Of a DNA stretch of 18,002 nt, positions 1 to 7,426 are shown piece after piece; the stretch's first letter is position 1; each line of letters begins with the position of its first letter. The position numbers and the translations under genes were made by a program. The DNA lies in contig JAHEML010000006.1 in NCBI GenBank assembly GCA_024643705.1, positions 1-18,002 of the forward strand, read 5' to 3'. Below the pieces are notes generated by a model. It saw nothing but the letters and a program-made list of their open reading frames with translations, was not told where the DNA came from and did no database searches. Origin of the DNA: Caldilineaceae bacterium. GTDB lineage: Bacteria > Chloroflexota > Anaerolineae > Caldilineales > Caldilineaceae.

Positions 1-768
1 GGCGATGCTGTTGCCGGTGGAAACGGTTTCGCCTTGGATGCCGTGGCCTGTACCCTTTTGTAAGACGGTTAAGACGTGGTCTGAGGTGGTTGCTGCCATA
101 GAACCGCCAGACGTGTCGATGAAGAAGGCGCTGCTGCGTCCGTCCAGCAGGTCAGCGTCCAGACCTGAGCCTGCGCCGTCGCTGGCTGTCACAATCCCGA
201 ATACCTCGTCATCCCGTGTCAGGGTTCCGGCCACGCGTGCATCGGCTAATGTGCCCGCGTTGATGTTGCCCGCATTGCGGTAAAATCCGCTGCCTTGGCC
301 GGCCAGTTGTCCAGAATTGACGGCCCAGGAGGCATAGGGTGTAAATGCCAGTCTCATGCGGGGGGTCGTCTCGGCATCGGCACCGACTTTGACGCCCAAC
401 CAACGATCATTCCCATCAAAGATTGTGGAAGCCAGCGCGGTTGTATCGCCCAGAAGGGTGGAGAACAACCCTTTGCTAACTGCCACATCCTTGATCTCTG
501 TCCACAGGATGGTGCCCCCGGTGGCGGCGTCGTAGATACGGAATGTCATCGAGTAGCTGCCATCCGCTTTGGGCGCACCTGTGCCGGGGTTTGCTAGTCG
601 GCCCTGGTAGTTGACTAAGTGAGTGGTGGCATCGGTTCCGGTTGGTTCCTGCTCGATCCGAGCGGCCTCTACAATTGTGTCGCTTTGGTGGTTGACGGCC
701 AGCACGGCTGTCGCGACCAAGACAATCAGCAATGTTGTCAAACGAGACCAGAATAGAGAACGTGTCAT
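1..768 (-). CDS. Secreted fibre-like protein, N-terminal part (partial)
   Basis: The reading frame is open from an ATG at 768 to the window edge, giving 256 residues without the C-terminus. GGAGG sits 9 bases before the ATG and supports this start. Residues 1-25 form a signal peptide (basic start, then a hydrophobic run of L, V and A). Residues 52-145 match a domain common in secreted proteins of Chloroflexota and other environmental bacteria, with the landmarks NYQGRLANP, DGSYSMTFRIYDAATGG, ILWTE and PYASWA. Residues 171-210 carry the motif LADARVAGTLTRDDEVF followed by SGLDADLLDG, seen in tail-fibre-like and S74-type surface proteins. The missing part would probably hold a beta-helical or chaperone-type tail. 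It is exported and probably surface-attached or released; the ligand is unknown. I am sure of the gene and only moderately sure of the role. Confidence 0.85.
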   Translation of the reverse strand, partial: MTRSLFWSRLTTLLIVLVATAVLAVNHQSDTIVEAARIEQEPTGTDATTHLVNYQGRLANPGTGAPKADGSYSMTFRIYDAATGGTILWTEIKDVAVSKGLFSTLLGDTTALASTIFDGNDRWLGVKVGADAETTPRMRLAFTPYASWAVNSGQLAGQGSGFYRNAGNINAGTLADARVAGTLTRDDEVFGIVTASDGAGSGLDADLLDGRSSAFFIDTSGGSMAATTSDHVLTVLQKGTGHGIQGETVSTGNSIA

Positions 769-1282
769 CACTTAAGACCTCCGCAGTATGGGTAGTAGAG
801 CCAAACAGGCAATTCGAAAAATTGAGACCTCGCTGACGTTGAGATCTTCTTTGAGTATAGAATAGGTATTGAAATGTTATGGGCAGGGAAGATATGGTTT
901 GCTGCCAGCCAGATTTGGTGACATGTGCTTGTACGGCGGCCAATTCGCTGGCCAAGTTTCTTGCCAATAACCCGGATGGGGTAGGTTGCCATTTGCCCAA
1001 AATTCCGAAAATTCTCAACTAAGCATAGCGTTTCAGTTGCGTCATGTCAAGCCGATTTTTTCAAAAGGAGGGAAAAAGCCGTCGCTGCGTTTGCCAATCA
1101 TCGGCATCAGGTATTCTCAATTCGTCTCTAGATTCTCCTGAAAATCGTCGATCTATTCAGCAGTCTAGGACACAGTATCCCAGTGATCTGTGTACTTGAC
1201 GACTTGCTCATTGCCTTCTTTTCCGGCTACGGTGAGCTTCCATCAATCCAGGCGAATTAGCTGGAAGTGAGTGCCGATTTTG

Positions 1283-1308
1283 GCTAATAACCCATTTGGG
1301 TTATTAGC
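1283..1308. repeat. Perfect 11-bp inverted repeat
   Basis: The arms GCTAATAACCC and GGGTTATTAGC are exact reverse complements around the 4-base spacer ATTT. No T-run follows on either strand, so it does not look like an intrinsic terminator. It could be an operator for a dimeric regulator or a structured RNA element. A related but non-palindromic string (CCAATAACCCGGATGGG) occurs at about 963-979. Confidence 0.6.
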
Positions 1309-1481
1309 TGTGGTTGCTCGAAATCTGCCCAATCAGACGAGAACGCATGACAGCATAGCGCGTATGGCGGTGTGTGTCAAGCCAGTTAGAAATTTCGGCC
1401 TGCACCATATGTGCCGAAATGTGTGTGATGCGTACGATCAACAGCACAAACCCACCAATTCTCGTGGCTGTGTCTGGCCCG

Positions 1482-1510
1482 TGCCTGCGGTGTAGAACAC
1501 ACCGCAGGCA
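1482..1510 (-). terminator. Strong hairpin downstream of the Gfo/Idh gene
   Basis: TGCCTGCGGTGT (1482-1493) and ACACCGCAGGCA (1499-1510) pair perfectly over 12 bp around a 5-base loop. It lies about 47 bases past the stop codon of the minus-strand oxidoreductase, where a terminator is expected. No U-run follows in that direction, so it may instead be a 3' end-protecting hairpin or a protein site. Confidence 0.45.
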
Positions 1511-1537
1511 TGGTGTGCCCACTTGACTTGACTCGAT

Positions 1538-1551
1538 CCGATATATATCGG
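1538..1551. repeat. 14-base perfect palindrome CCGATATATATCGG
   Basis: The sequence is its own reverse complement. It begins 5 bases past the oxidoreductase stop codon. The AT-rich centre and the size fit a small operator, but its position after a gene gives no obvious target promoter. Confidence 0.4.
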
Positions 1552-1556
1552 GGCGG

Positions 1557-2633
1557 CTACGCTCTTCTCTGCGCTTGATCCAAAAATTCTTGAACATGAA
1601 CAGGCTGCCCAGTGTGGCTGCTCTCGATTGCCGCAAAGATCAGCGCCACCGACTGCAAATTGTCCTGGATATTGGTCTCCATGACAGGGCCGCCGTCCAG
1701 CCAATCCAAGAACTGGGCAACGAGCCATGTGTTCATCCATTTTGGCTGACTCAGCAAAGCTATCTCTTCGGATACGCCGTCGCCGGAGCTGCCCTTAGGC
1801 GCATATGGGATCTGTTGCAGGGTGCGGTCATCGAGAATTAGGGTGGCACGTTCGCATTCGGCCCGGATGTACTCACGGGTCCAACCGTTCAATCCAGCCG
1901 CGTTGGTCTTTGCGCCTTCGTAGATGGCCCGCACACCATTCTCAAAAGTCATCATCACATGCCCCTGGGAGCCGCTGCCATATTCACCCCAGGCTGGATT
2001 CCATGTCTGCGCGTAGATTGTCCCGCACTTGGCCCCCGCCAGATCAGCCAGAATGTCCAGGTGATGCACCGCGCCTTCGATCATCAGCGCTTCGTCCATT
2101 GTGTGCCGAAAGGCTGCACCCCAATCGCCCGACCGGCGCATATTACAGGTGAAACGGCAGACAAGGTAGTCCAGGGGGCCTGGCCGTCCCGATCGGATTT
2201 CGTTGCGCAGGGTCGTCTTATCCTGGTCAAAGCGGTGGCTCATGGTCACCCCCATCTTTTTGCCCGCTGCCTTCACTTTGGCGGCAATGCGTACCGCGCC
2301 AGCCATGGTGTCGGCGATGGGCTTCTCGGAGAGAATGTGCAGGTTCTTCTCCAATGCCAAGTCCACAACCCTTTCGTGGAAGGCGGGTGGTGTAACAATA
2401 GTACAGAAGTCTGCTTGATTTTCGGCGAAGGCGCGGCGAATATCTGTGTAGCATTGTTCTGGTTTTAGCCCAAGCCCTTCTTGGGCATTGACCAACGCTG
2501 CCTCATTCACATCGACAGCGGCAACCACCTCGATGCGGCCGTCTGCAATATTGGGTGGAAGAAAACGGTTGCACCATGCCCGACCCTGACCACCTGTTCC
2601 CACCTGAATCATTCGATACTTTTTTTGTGACAC
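1557..2633 (-). CDS. Gfo/Idh/MocA-family NAD(P)-dependent sugar oxidoreductase
   Basis: The 358-residue product has the usual length for this family. The N-terminus has the Rossmann nucleotide loop GTGGQG (MIQVGTGGQGRAW), then a VDV strand end, the catalytic-lysine motif EKPIAD, and the substrate-site signature EGAVHHLDILADL. These enzymes reversibly oxidise or reduce hydroxyls on sugars, inositols or their derivatives in the cytoplasm. The frame runs upstream to an ATG at 2750, but a GTG at 2633 with GAGAGG 5 bases before it starts the protein 8 residues before the Rossmann strand, so I chose GTG. The gene is divergent from the isomerase operon, and the 218-bp shared gap suggests joint regulation and a common substrate. 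The exact substrate cannot be read from the sequence. Confidence 0.9.
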   Translation of the reverse strand: MSQKKYRMIQVGTGGQGRAWCNRFLPPNIADGRIEVVAAVDVNEAALVNAQEGLGLKPEQCYTDIRRAFAENQADFCTIVTPPAFHERVVDLALEKNLHILSEKPIADTMAGAVRIAAKVKAAGKKMGVTMSHRFDQDKTTLRNEIRSGRPGPLDYLVCRFTCNMRRSGDWGAAFRHTMDEALMIEGAVHHLDILADLAGAKCGTIYAQTWNPAWGEYGSGSQGHVMMTFENGVRAIYEGAKTNAAGLNGWTREYIRAECERATLILDDRTLQQIPYAPKGSSGDGVSEEIALLSQPKWMNTWLVAQFLDWLDGGPVMETNIQDNLQSVALIFAAIESSHTGQPVHVQEFLDQAQRRA

Positions 2634-2744
2634 AATAGCCTCTCTGAATTGTGAAGGGATGAAAGAGCAACAATGGACATTTTCTACCAGATTGTACGAC
2701 CAAGCAAAGCAGATCTCCCAGACAACTCGACCCGAAAAATGCGT

Positions 2745-2773
2745 TTGCACTTTAGACCAATGCTCCGTACAAT
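2745..2773 (+). promoter_or_regulatory. Probable sigma-70-type promoter of the isomerase operon
   Basis: TTGCAC (2745-2750), an exact 17-base spacer and TACAAT (2768-2773) lie about 80 bases before the first isomerase ATG, inside the divergent gap. Spacing and hexamers are close to consensus. The region upstream towards the oxidoreductase would hold any operator, but I see no clear palindrome there. Confidence 0.5.
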
Positions 2774-2851
2774 AGGCACTGTGTCATCCTCTTATGACCA
2801 TTCCACCGGTCAGCCAGGCTGCAATCCACCATAAAGACGAGGAGGGACAAA

Positions 2852-3697
2852 ATGAAATTGGGCTACAGCACATGGGGCATGCCCACAGTTCCCGTTGATA
2901 TTGCCCTTGCTCATCTTGCAGGGCTGGGTTTCGACGGCGTCGAATTGACAGTGATCCCCGGCTATAGCACAGAATTGACCAGTCTGACCAAGAGCGAACG
3001 ACGTCGTATTTTGAAGCTGCTGAAAAAACACAATTTGGCGCTACCTGCTATCGCCGGCCATACCGACCTAATGGCAGATGACCCCAAAACCCATACCACC
3101 AACCTGAAACGTTTGCAGCGCACAATCGACCTGGCGGTGGATTGGGCGGGGCCGGATGGCCCCCCTGCTATCGACACCACAGCAGGCAGCTCGCCGGACG
3201 CATGGGAGAGTCGCAAGAGCCAATTGGTCGAGCGCACCCAAGAGTTAGCCGAATATGCCCAGGCAAAAGGTGTGATGATCGCTATGGAGCCCCATGTCGG
3301 TTCAATTATCGACACCCCGCAAAAAATGGTGGAGTTGATCGAACTGGTGGGCCTGCCCACCGTCAAGGTGAATTTCGACATCAGCCATTTCAATGTGATG
3401 GGCTACAGCATCGAAGAATCGGTCTCGGCCCTGGCCCAACACGCCGTCCATACCCACGTGAAGGACGAAACCGGCCGTGCGCCCAACCACCAATTTCTCA
3501 TTCCCGGCGAAGGTGTCTTCGACTATGTGGCCTATCTGCAATCCATGCAGTGCCACGGCTACACAGGTTATATCTCTGCCGAAGTAAGTGTGATGGTGCA
3601 AAGGCGCCCCACATACGATCCCCTGGACGCCGCCACCCAAACCTATGCCACCCTATCGAAAGCCTTCGATGTGGCCGGCATCGACCGGAGAGACTAG
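2852..3697 (+). CDS. Sugar phosphate isomerase/epimerase, TIM barrel (AP endonuclease family 2 fold)
   Basis: The product has 281 residues and the xylose-isomerase-like TIM barrel pattern. The start is MKLGYSTWGMPT, the usual first strand, and the conserved metal-site residues are present: Glu146 in AMEPH, Asp176 and His179 in NFDISHF, His202 in HTHVKD and Glu244 in ISAEVS. Members epimerise, isomerise or dehydrate sugars and inositol derivatives (IolE, IolI and related enzymes) with a divalent metal. AGGAGG lies 7 bases before the ATG. The next gene starts 3 bases after its stop codon, so the two are co-transcribed and probably translationally coupled. Given the neighbouring dehydrogenases it likely acts on an oxidised (keto) sugar, but this is inference. 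Confidence 0.88.
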   Translation: MKLGYSTWGMPTVPVDIALAHLAGLGFDGVELTVIPGYSTELTSLTKSERRRILKLLKKHNLALPAIAGHTDLMADDPKTHTTNLKRLQRTIDLAVDWAGPDGPPAIDTTAGSSPDAWESRKSQLVERTQELAEYAQAKGVMIAMEPHVGSIIDTPQKMVELIELVGLPTVKVNFDISHFNVMGYSIEESVSALAQHAVHTHVKDETGRAPNHQFLIPGEGVFDYVAYLQSMQCHGYTGYISAEVSVMVQRRPTYDPLDAATQTYATLSKAFDVAGIDRRD

Positions 3698-3700
3698 CCC

Positions 3701-4528
3701 ATGCCCATGAGTTGCCTGCCTGTTTCACTCTATGCCGACCTGAGCGCGGGGCGGCTTACGTTGGCCGATTGGTTTCGTTTCGCCGCCGAATTAGGGCTGG
3801 AAGGGGCCGACATCAGCGTGGCCCACCTGCCAGGGAGAGACGCTTCATCGCTCGCTCCCCTGCGTCACCAAGCCCAAGACGCAGGCGTCGCCATCCCGAT
3901 GATGGTGACCTACACCGATTTTACCCATCCCGATCCCACCGTCCGCGCCAGACAGGCAGACGAACTGCGCTCCTGCATCGAAGCGGCCACCCATCTGGGC
4001 GTACGCTATTTGCGGGTGACCGCCGGGCAGAACCACCCTGGGGTAGAACGTGCCCAAGGGATCGGCTGGGCCAGTGCCGGGTTGACCGCCTGTCTGCCCG
4101 ATGCCAGCAGCGCCGGTGTTGTACTGGCCTACGAAAACCACACCATCGGCTATGGCTGGGATCACTACGACTTCTCGCTGCCTGCCGATATTTACCTGGA
4201 AATTGTGAACAATACCGCCGGTAGCGGCCTGCAATTGCTCTTTGACACAGCCAACAACCTGGTGAATGGCGAAGACCCCTTGCCCTTGTTGGATCAGGTC
4301 ATCGACCGGGTGGCTGTCATCCATGCTGCCGACATGGCCCGCAAAGGTCATTTTGAGCCGACCGTGGTAGGCACAGGAGTTTCGCCCTTGGCCTCCATCT
4401 TCCACCGTTTTCGTGCGGCTGGTTTTGATGGCTGGCTGAGCATTGAAGAGGGTAGCAAAACCGGCCAAGCGGGCTTTCGTCAAGCCATCCCCCTGGTGCG
4501 CGACCTGTGGGAAAAGAGCAAGCAATAG
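3701..4528 (+). CDS. Second sugar phosphate isomerase/epimerase, TIM barrel
   Basis: The product has 275 residues with the same fold as the preceding gene but little sequence in common with it. Candidate metal ligands are Glu145 in LAYENHT, Asp182 in LLFDTAN, His208 in VAVIHAAD and Glu250 in LSIEEG, in the order and spacing typical of the family. The start follows the upstream stop after 3 bases; GGAGAG about 8 bases before the ATG can serve as ribosome site. A second in-frame ATG at 3707 would shorten it by two residues. Having two divergent isomerases in tandem suggests that they catalyse successive steps or form a hetero-complex, as seen in some ketosugar and C-glycoside pathways. The substrate is not known. 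Confidence 0.85.
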   Translation: MPMSCLPVSLYADLSAGRLTLADWFRFAAELGLEGADISVAHLPGRDASSLAPLRHQAQDAGVAIPMMVTYTDFTHPDPTVRARQADELRSCIEAATHLGVRYLRVTAGQNHPGVERAQGIGWASAGLTACLPDASSAGVVLAYENHTIGYGWDHYDFSLPADIYLEIVNNTAGSGLQLLFDTANNLVNGEDPLPLLDQVIDRVAVIHAADMARKGHFEPTVVGTGVSPLASIFHRFRAAGFDGWLSIEEGSKTGQAGFRQAIPLVRDLWEKSKQ

Positions 4529-4589
4529 CAAGAACAGGAACAAGCAATCAACATTTTTCTCCATTCCGCTCACTCAGGTATCCGATCCT

Positions 4590-5651
4590 ATGTCCCCAAA
4601 ACCACGAGTTCTCCTGGCCTGCAACCCCCATGTGCGCAATGCCTACTTAACACCCAACGACATCGCCCGGCTGGAATCATTCGCCGAGTGGGATTGGTTT
4701 TCCTGTGAGGGGGGTGGCATCTATTCCACCAACACAGACAGCGCGACGGCCCAGCGCCTGGGCGAAACCCTGGCCGATGTCGACGCCCTAATCGTCTGCC
4801 ACGGAGCACCCACCATCACCGCCGACGTGCTGGCTGCTGCGCCTAAGCTCGCTTTCATCGGTGAATTGGAGGGAGATCGCTTCGCCAGTCGCATCGATCT
4901 GGATGCGGCCTGGGCGCGTAACATCCGCACAGTGGACACGACCAATGCCTCATCCTACCCCGTTTCCGAATGGGCATTGGCTCTCATTCTCGTCTCTCTG
5001 CGCAACGGAGGCACCCATTTTCGCCAGTTGATTGCCGGTGACACAGGCATGAAACGGGAATTGTTCCCCACCATGCAGGGCGAGCTGTGGGGCAAGCGGG
5101 TGGGCTTGATCGGCTGCGGCCACATGGGTCGGCGGTTGATGAGCTTCTTGCGCCCCTTCCAAACCGACATTTTTGTCTACGATCCCTACCTGCCCCAAGA
5201 GTTGCCCGAAGTTCTCGGCTTTACCCAAACATCCCTCGAAAATGTTCTGTCCGGGTCGGATGTGGTTGTCTGCCTGGCGCCCCACACACCCAAAACCGAA
5301 AAGATGCTGGGCGCAGCCGAGTTCGCCCTGCTCCGCCCGGGCACAGTCTTTGTGAATGTCTCCCGCGGCAAGGTGGTGGATTCCGACGCGCTCATCGTCC
5401 GTCTGCGTCAGGGGGACATTTGCGCAGGGTTGGATGTCTTCGACCCCGAACCGATCCCCGCCGACAGCGAAATCCTCCAATTGCCCAACGTATTTCTCAG
5501 CCCTCACATTGGCTGGTACGCGGGCGGCGCACAGACTGGTTTCTTTGGCTTGATGGTGGACGAACTGGAGCGCCACTTTGGCGGCCACCAAACCTATTAC
5601 GATCTCACCCCCCGGTCCAAAGCCAATCGCGCCGGAAAGCCCTCGGCCTGA
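4590..5651 (+). CDS. D-isomer-specific 2-hydroxyacid dehydrogenase
   Basis: The 353-residue product has the full architecture of this NAD-dependent family. The nucleotide loop GLIGCGHMG is at about 172-180. Asp198 at the end of the second Rossmann strand (VYDPY) favours NAD over NADP. The catalytic triad is visible as Arg259 in VNVSRGKVVD, Glu287 in DVFDPEP and His306 in LSPHIGW. It would reduce a 2-keto acid or oxidise a D-2-hydroxyacid in the cytoplasm. The frame is open further upstream, but only the ATG at 4590 gives the normal family N-terminus (MSPKPRVLLA); its ribosome site is weak (CAGG, 14 bases upstream). It is the last gene of the isomerase operon, 61 bases after the second isomerase, and may handle the acid end product of the pathway. 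Confidence 0.88.
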   Translation: MSPKPRVLLACNPHVRNAYLTPNDIARLESFAEWDWFSCEGGGIYSTNTDSATAQRLGETLADVDALIVCHGAPTITADVLAAAPKLAFIGELEGDRFASRIDLDAAWARNIRTVDTTNASSYPVSEWALALILVSLRNGGTHFRQLIAGDTGMKRELFPTMQGELWGKRVGLIGCGHMGRRLMSFLRPFQTDIFVYDPYLPQELPEVLGFTQTSLENVLSGSDVVVCLAPHTPKTEKMLGAAEFALLRPGTVFVNVSRGKVVDSDALIVRLRQGDICAGLDVFDPEPIPADSEILQLPNVFLSPHIGWYAGGAQTGFFGLMVDELERHFGGHQTYYDLTPRSKANRAGKPSA

Positions 5652-5732
5652 TCTCGTTTTTTCTGCGTACATGCCCAGTGCTGTAGAATTGAATTGCTTA
5701 TCGCATTCTTAACCATCGACAGCAAACCTGCC

Positions 5733-7109
5733 ATGCACATGTTCCGTCGTGTCATCGATGCAACTGATCAAACTGATACTGCTCTGCCACCTGCTCAGCT
5801 ATTTTCACCGATTCATACCGGGTGCTGGGTGATCGTCTTCCTTGCCCTTGCAACTCTGCTTTTCCCCACCTCACTCTCCGCCCAACCCACCGCTTCGCAG
5901 ATGAGCCACCCGCCTGCCCAAGAGGAATCTGCCGATGTGCATGTGGTGCGCTACGGCGAAACCCTGAGTGAGATTGCCCAAGCCTACGGCATGTCTACCC
6001 AACAATTGATGCAGACCAACGGCATCACCGACCCGAACACGATTCTTGTCGGGCAAAAGCTGCGGGTACTCGCCACCACATCGCCCCCAGCAGCCGCAGC
6101 AGCGCCCAGCAGTCCAACGGCAAGCGCTGAATCTGATGTGCCGGAATCCAAACAGCGGGTGATCTCCCTGAACCCCACAATGACCGTGCGCACCGGGGAT
6201 ACTATTAGCTGGATCGCGCTGCGCTACGGGGTCGATCTGTCAGCACTCAAGGCGTTGAACGGGTTGGACGCCGACAAGAATGATATTGTTGTCGGCCAGA
6301 CCCTGCTTCTGCCCGCCACCGAGGACGAATTGCGTGTCTCGGAACCATCGCAGACCCATGTTGTGCAGCCCGGCGACAGCCTGGGGTTGATTGCCCAAAC
6401 GAACGGCGTTTCCGTCGATGAATTGCTGGCTGCCAACCCCATCGTCGACCCCAATACCATCCAACCGGGACAAGAACTTACCATCCCCGGTTCTGTTGTG
6501 GAAGCAAACGCGTCACCGGTTGGCCCGGCCCGATCGGGCTTTTTCTATCACAACGTACGTGTTGGCGAAACCATGTCCCAACTGGCCCAGGTCTACGACA
6601 CCACGCCTCAGGCCATCGTTCGCTACAACAACCTGCCTGACGAAAAGACGATCTTCTTTGGGCTGGAAGTACGCATCCCCTACGGACCACCCGTGCTGGG
6701 TCGACGCTTGCCCCCTACCCCCCACACAGGCACAGAATTCATCGTCAGCATCACCCGCCAACATTGCTGGGTGATGCAGGGCAGCTCCATCCTCTACAGT
6801 TGGCGTTGCAGCACAGGCCAGGGCCAGTGGGCCACCCGTACGGGCACATTTTTCGTTAAGACCAAACTAGAAACGGCCGAGAGCAGCGCTTATCGGCTGG
6901 ACATGCCCTATTGGCTGGGTATCTACGATGTGGGCGACTTTGAAAATGGGATTCATGGGCTACCTGTGGAATGGAGCACCGGCCAAAAATTGTGGGACAG
7001 CCTTGTGGGACAGCCAGCCACATTTGGGTGCGCCATGCTCCTGGACGAAGACGCCGCAACCCTCTTTGACCTCGCCTACCTGGGGATGCCCGTCCACATC
7101 GCAGATTGA
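5733..7109 (+). CDS. LysM-repeat L,D-transpeptidase-like (YkuD) cell wall protein
   Basis: The product is 458 residues from the ATG at 5733. A hydrophobic segment at 31-50 (VIVFLALATLLF, then LSAQP) acts as a signal peptide or anchor behind an unusually long N-terminus of about 30 residues. Four LysM peptidoglycan-binding domains follow at about 70-113, 150-194, 209-252 and 274-316. A YkuD-type domain fills about 335-456. It has HG at 408-409 and Cys433, but the usual S/T-H-G-C-x-R motif reads T-F-G-C-A-M, so the motif His and Arg are lost. It probably binds or cross-links peptidoglycan outside the membrane. The start is uncertain: TTG at 5694 and ATG at 5739 are also in frame, and none has a clear ribosome site. 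Confidence 0.85.
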   Translation: MHMFRRVIDATDQTDTALPPAQLFSPIHTGCWVIVFLALATLLFPTSLSAQPTASQMSHPPAQEESADVHVVRYGETLSEIAQAYGMSTQQLMQTNGITDPNTILVGQKLRVLATTSPPAAAAAPSSPTASAESDVPESKQRVISLNPTMTVRTGDTISWIALRYGVDLSALKALNGLDADKNDIVVGQTLLLPATEDELRVSEPSQTHVVQPGDSLGLIAQTNGVSVDELLAANPIVDPNTIQPGQELTIPGSVVEANASPVGPARSGFFYHNVRVGETMSQLAQVYDTTPQAIVRYNNLPDEKTIFFGLEVRIPYGPPVLGRRLPPTPHTGTEFIVSITRQHCWVMQGSSILYSWRCSTGQGQWATRTGTFFVKTKLETAESSAYRLDMPYWLGIYDVGDFENGIHGLPVEWSTGQKLWDSLVGQPATFGCAMLLDEDAATLFDLAYLGMPVHIAD

Positions 7110-7130
7110 TCGCTGGAGATTGATCGCTGC
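7103..7130. repeat. Tandem duplication of a 14-bp unit across a stop codon
   Basis: AGATTGATCGCTGG is followed directly by AGATTGATCGCTGC (13 of 14 identical). The first copy contains the last codons and TGA stop of the LysM protein gene. It is probably a slippage duplication. Confidence 0.75.
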
Positions 7131-7261
7131 GAATTCGACTACATCATCTCTCACTATCTCTCCGTCGTGACATACCATACGGATGGAAACGGTCTGACTT
7201 GGGCCGCAGGATGGTAGGCAAACTGTCCAGACTTTGTTCTCGCAATTGGTGTACTATCTGT

Positions 7262-7288
7262 TTGAGACATAGTGACGCCAAATACAAT
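7262..7288 (+). promoter_or_regulatory. Possible promoter upstream of the microprotein / AIRS-like gene
   Basis: TTGAGA (7262-7267) and TACAAT (7283-7288) are separated by 15 bases, slightly shorter than ideal. The expected start point near 7295 would leave a leader of about 25 bases before the ATG at 7318. The 208-bp gap that holds it contains no other gene that I can see. Confidence 0.35.
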
Positions 7289-7317
7289 GACCATTTCGAG
7301 GCCAAAGATACACATCC

Positions 7318-7419
7318 ATGAAACAACAAGAATACCAGACCGCCGATCTTCTGCTTGCCCTCAGCCTCTTTTTGGCTCTGCTACTCACATCCAGTGGACG
7401 CTTCCCTGGCTTCTGGTAG
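7318..7419 (+). CDS. Possible 33-residue single-pass membrane microprotein
   Basis: An ATG at 7318 opens a frame ending in TAG at 7417-7419, 7 bases before the ATG of the AIR-synthase-like gene. The peptide has a polar start (MKQQEYQTAD), a leucine-rich hydrophobic stretch of about 14 residues (LLLALSLFLALLL) and a short tail (TSSGRFPGFW). This is the layout of a small one-helix membrane protein. Its stop overlaps the likely ribosome site (GGTAGG) of the next gene, so its translation could control that gene. No good Shine-Dalgarno is seen; GAGG is 16 bases upstream. I do not recognise the family, and it could be chance. Confidence 0.35.
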   Translation: MKQQEYQTADLLLALSLFLALLLTSSGRFPGFW

Positions 7420-7426
7420 GTTGCCC

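Larger units (their letters stand above)
769..1556. other. Long non-coding stretch between two minus-strand genes
   Basis: I see no convincing gene in these roughly 790 bases. The short open frames on either strand lack ribosome sites and family-like composition. The stretch holds the ribosome site of the secreted protein (near 778), an imperfect hairpin at 1392-1420, two perfect inverted repeats (1283-1308 and 1482-1510) and a 14-base palindrome (1538-1551) just past the oxidoreductase stop codon. Part of it must be the promoter region for the leftward secreted-protein gene, but I could not pick a convincing -35/-10 pair. Confidence 0.6.

Noticed and set aside
1304..1636. Minus-strand frame overlapping the end of the Gfo/Idh gene and the gap after it
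   Set aside because: It overlaps the oxidoreductase C-terminus in another frame, runs through a strong hairpin, and its product shows no domain pattern.
3142..4224. A 360-residue plus-strand frame bridging both isomerase genes
   Set aside because: It is out of frame with two well-supported enzymes, and its product is Arg/Pro/Cys-rich with no family features, typical of a shadow frame.
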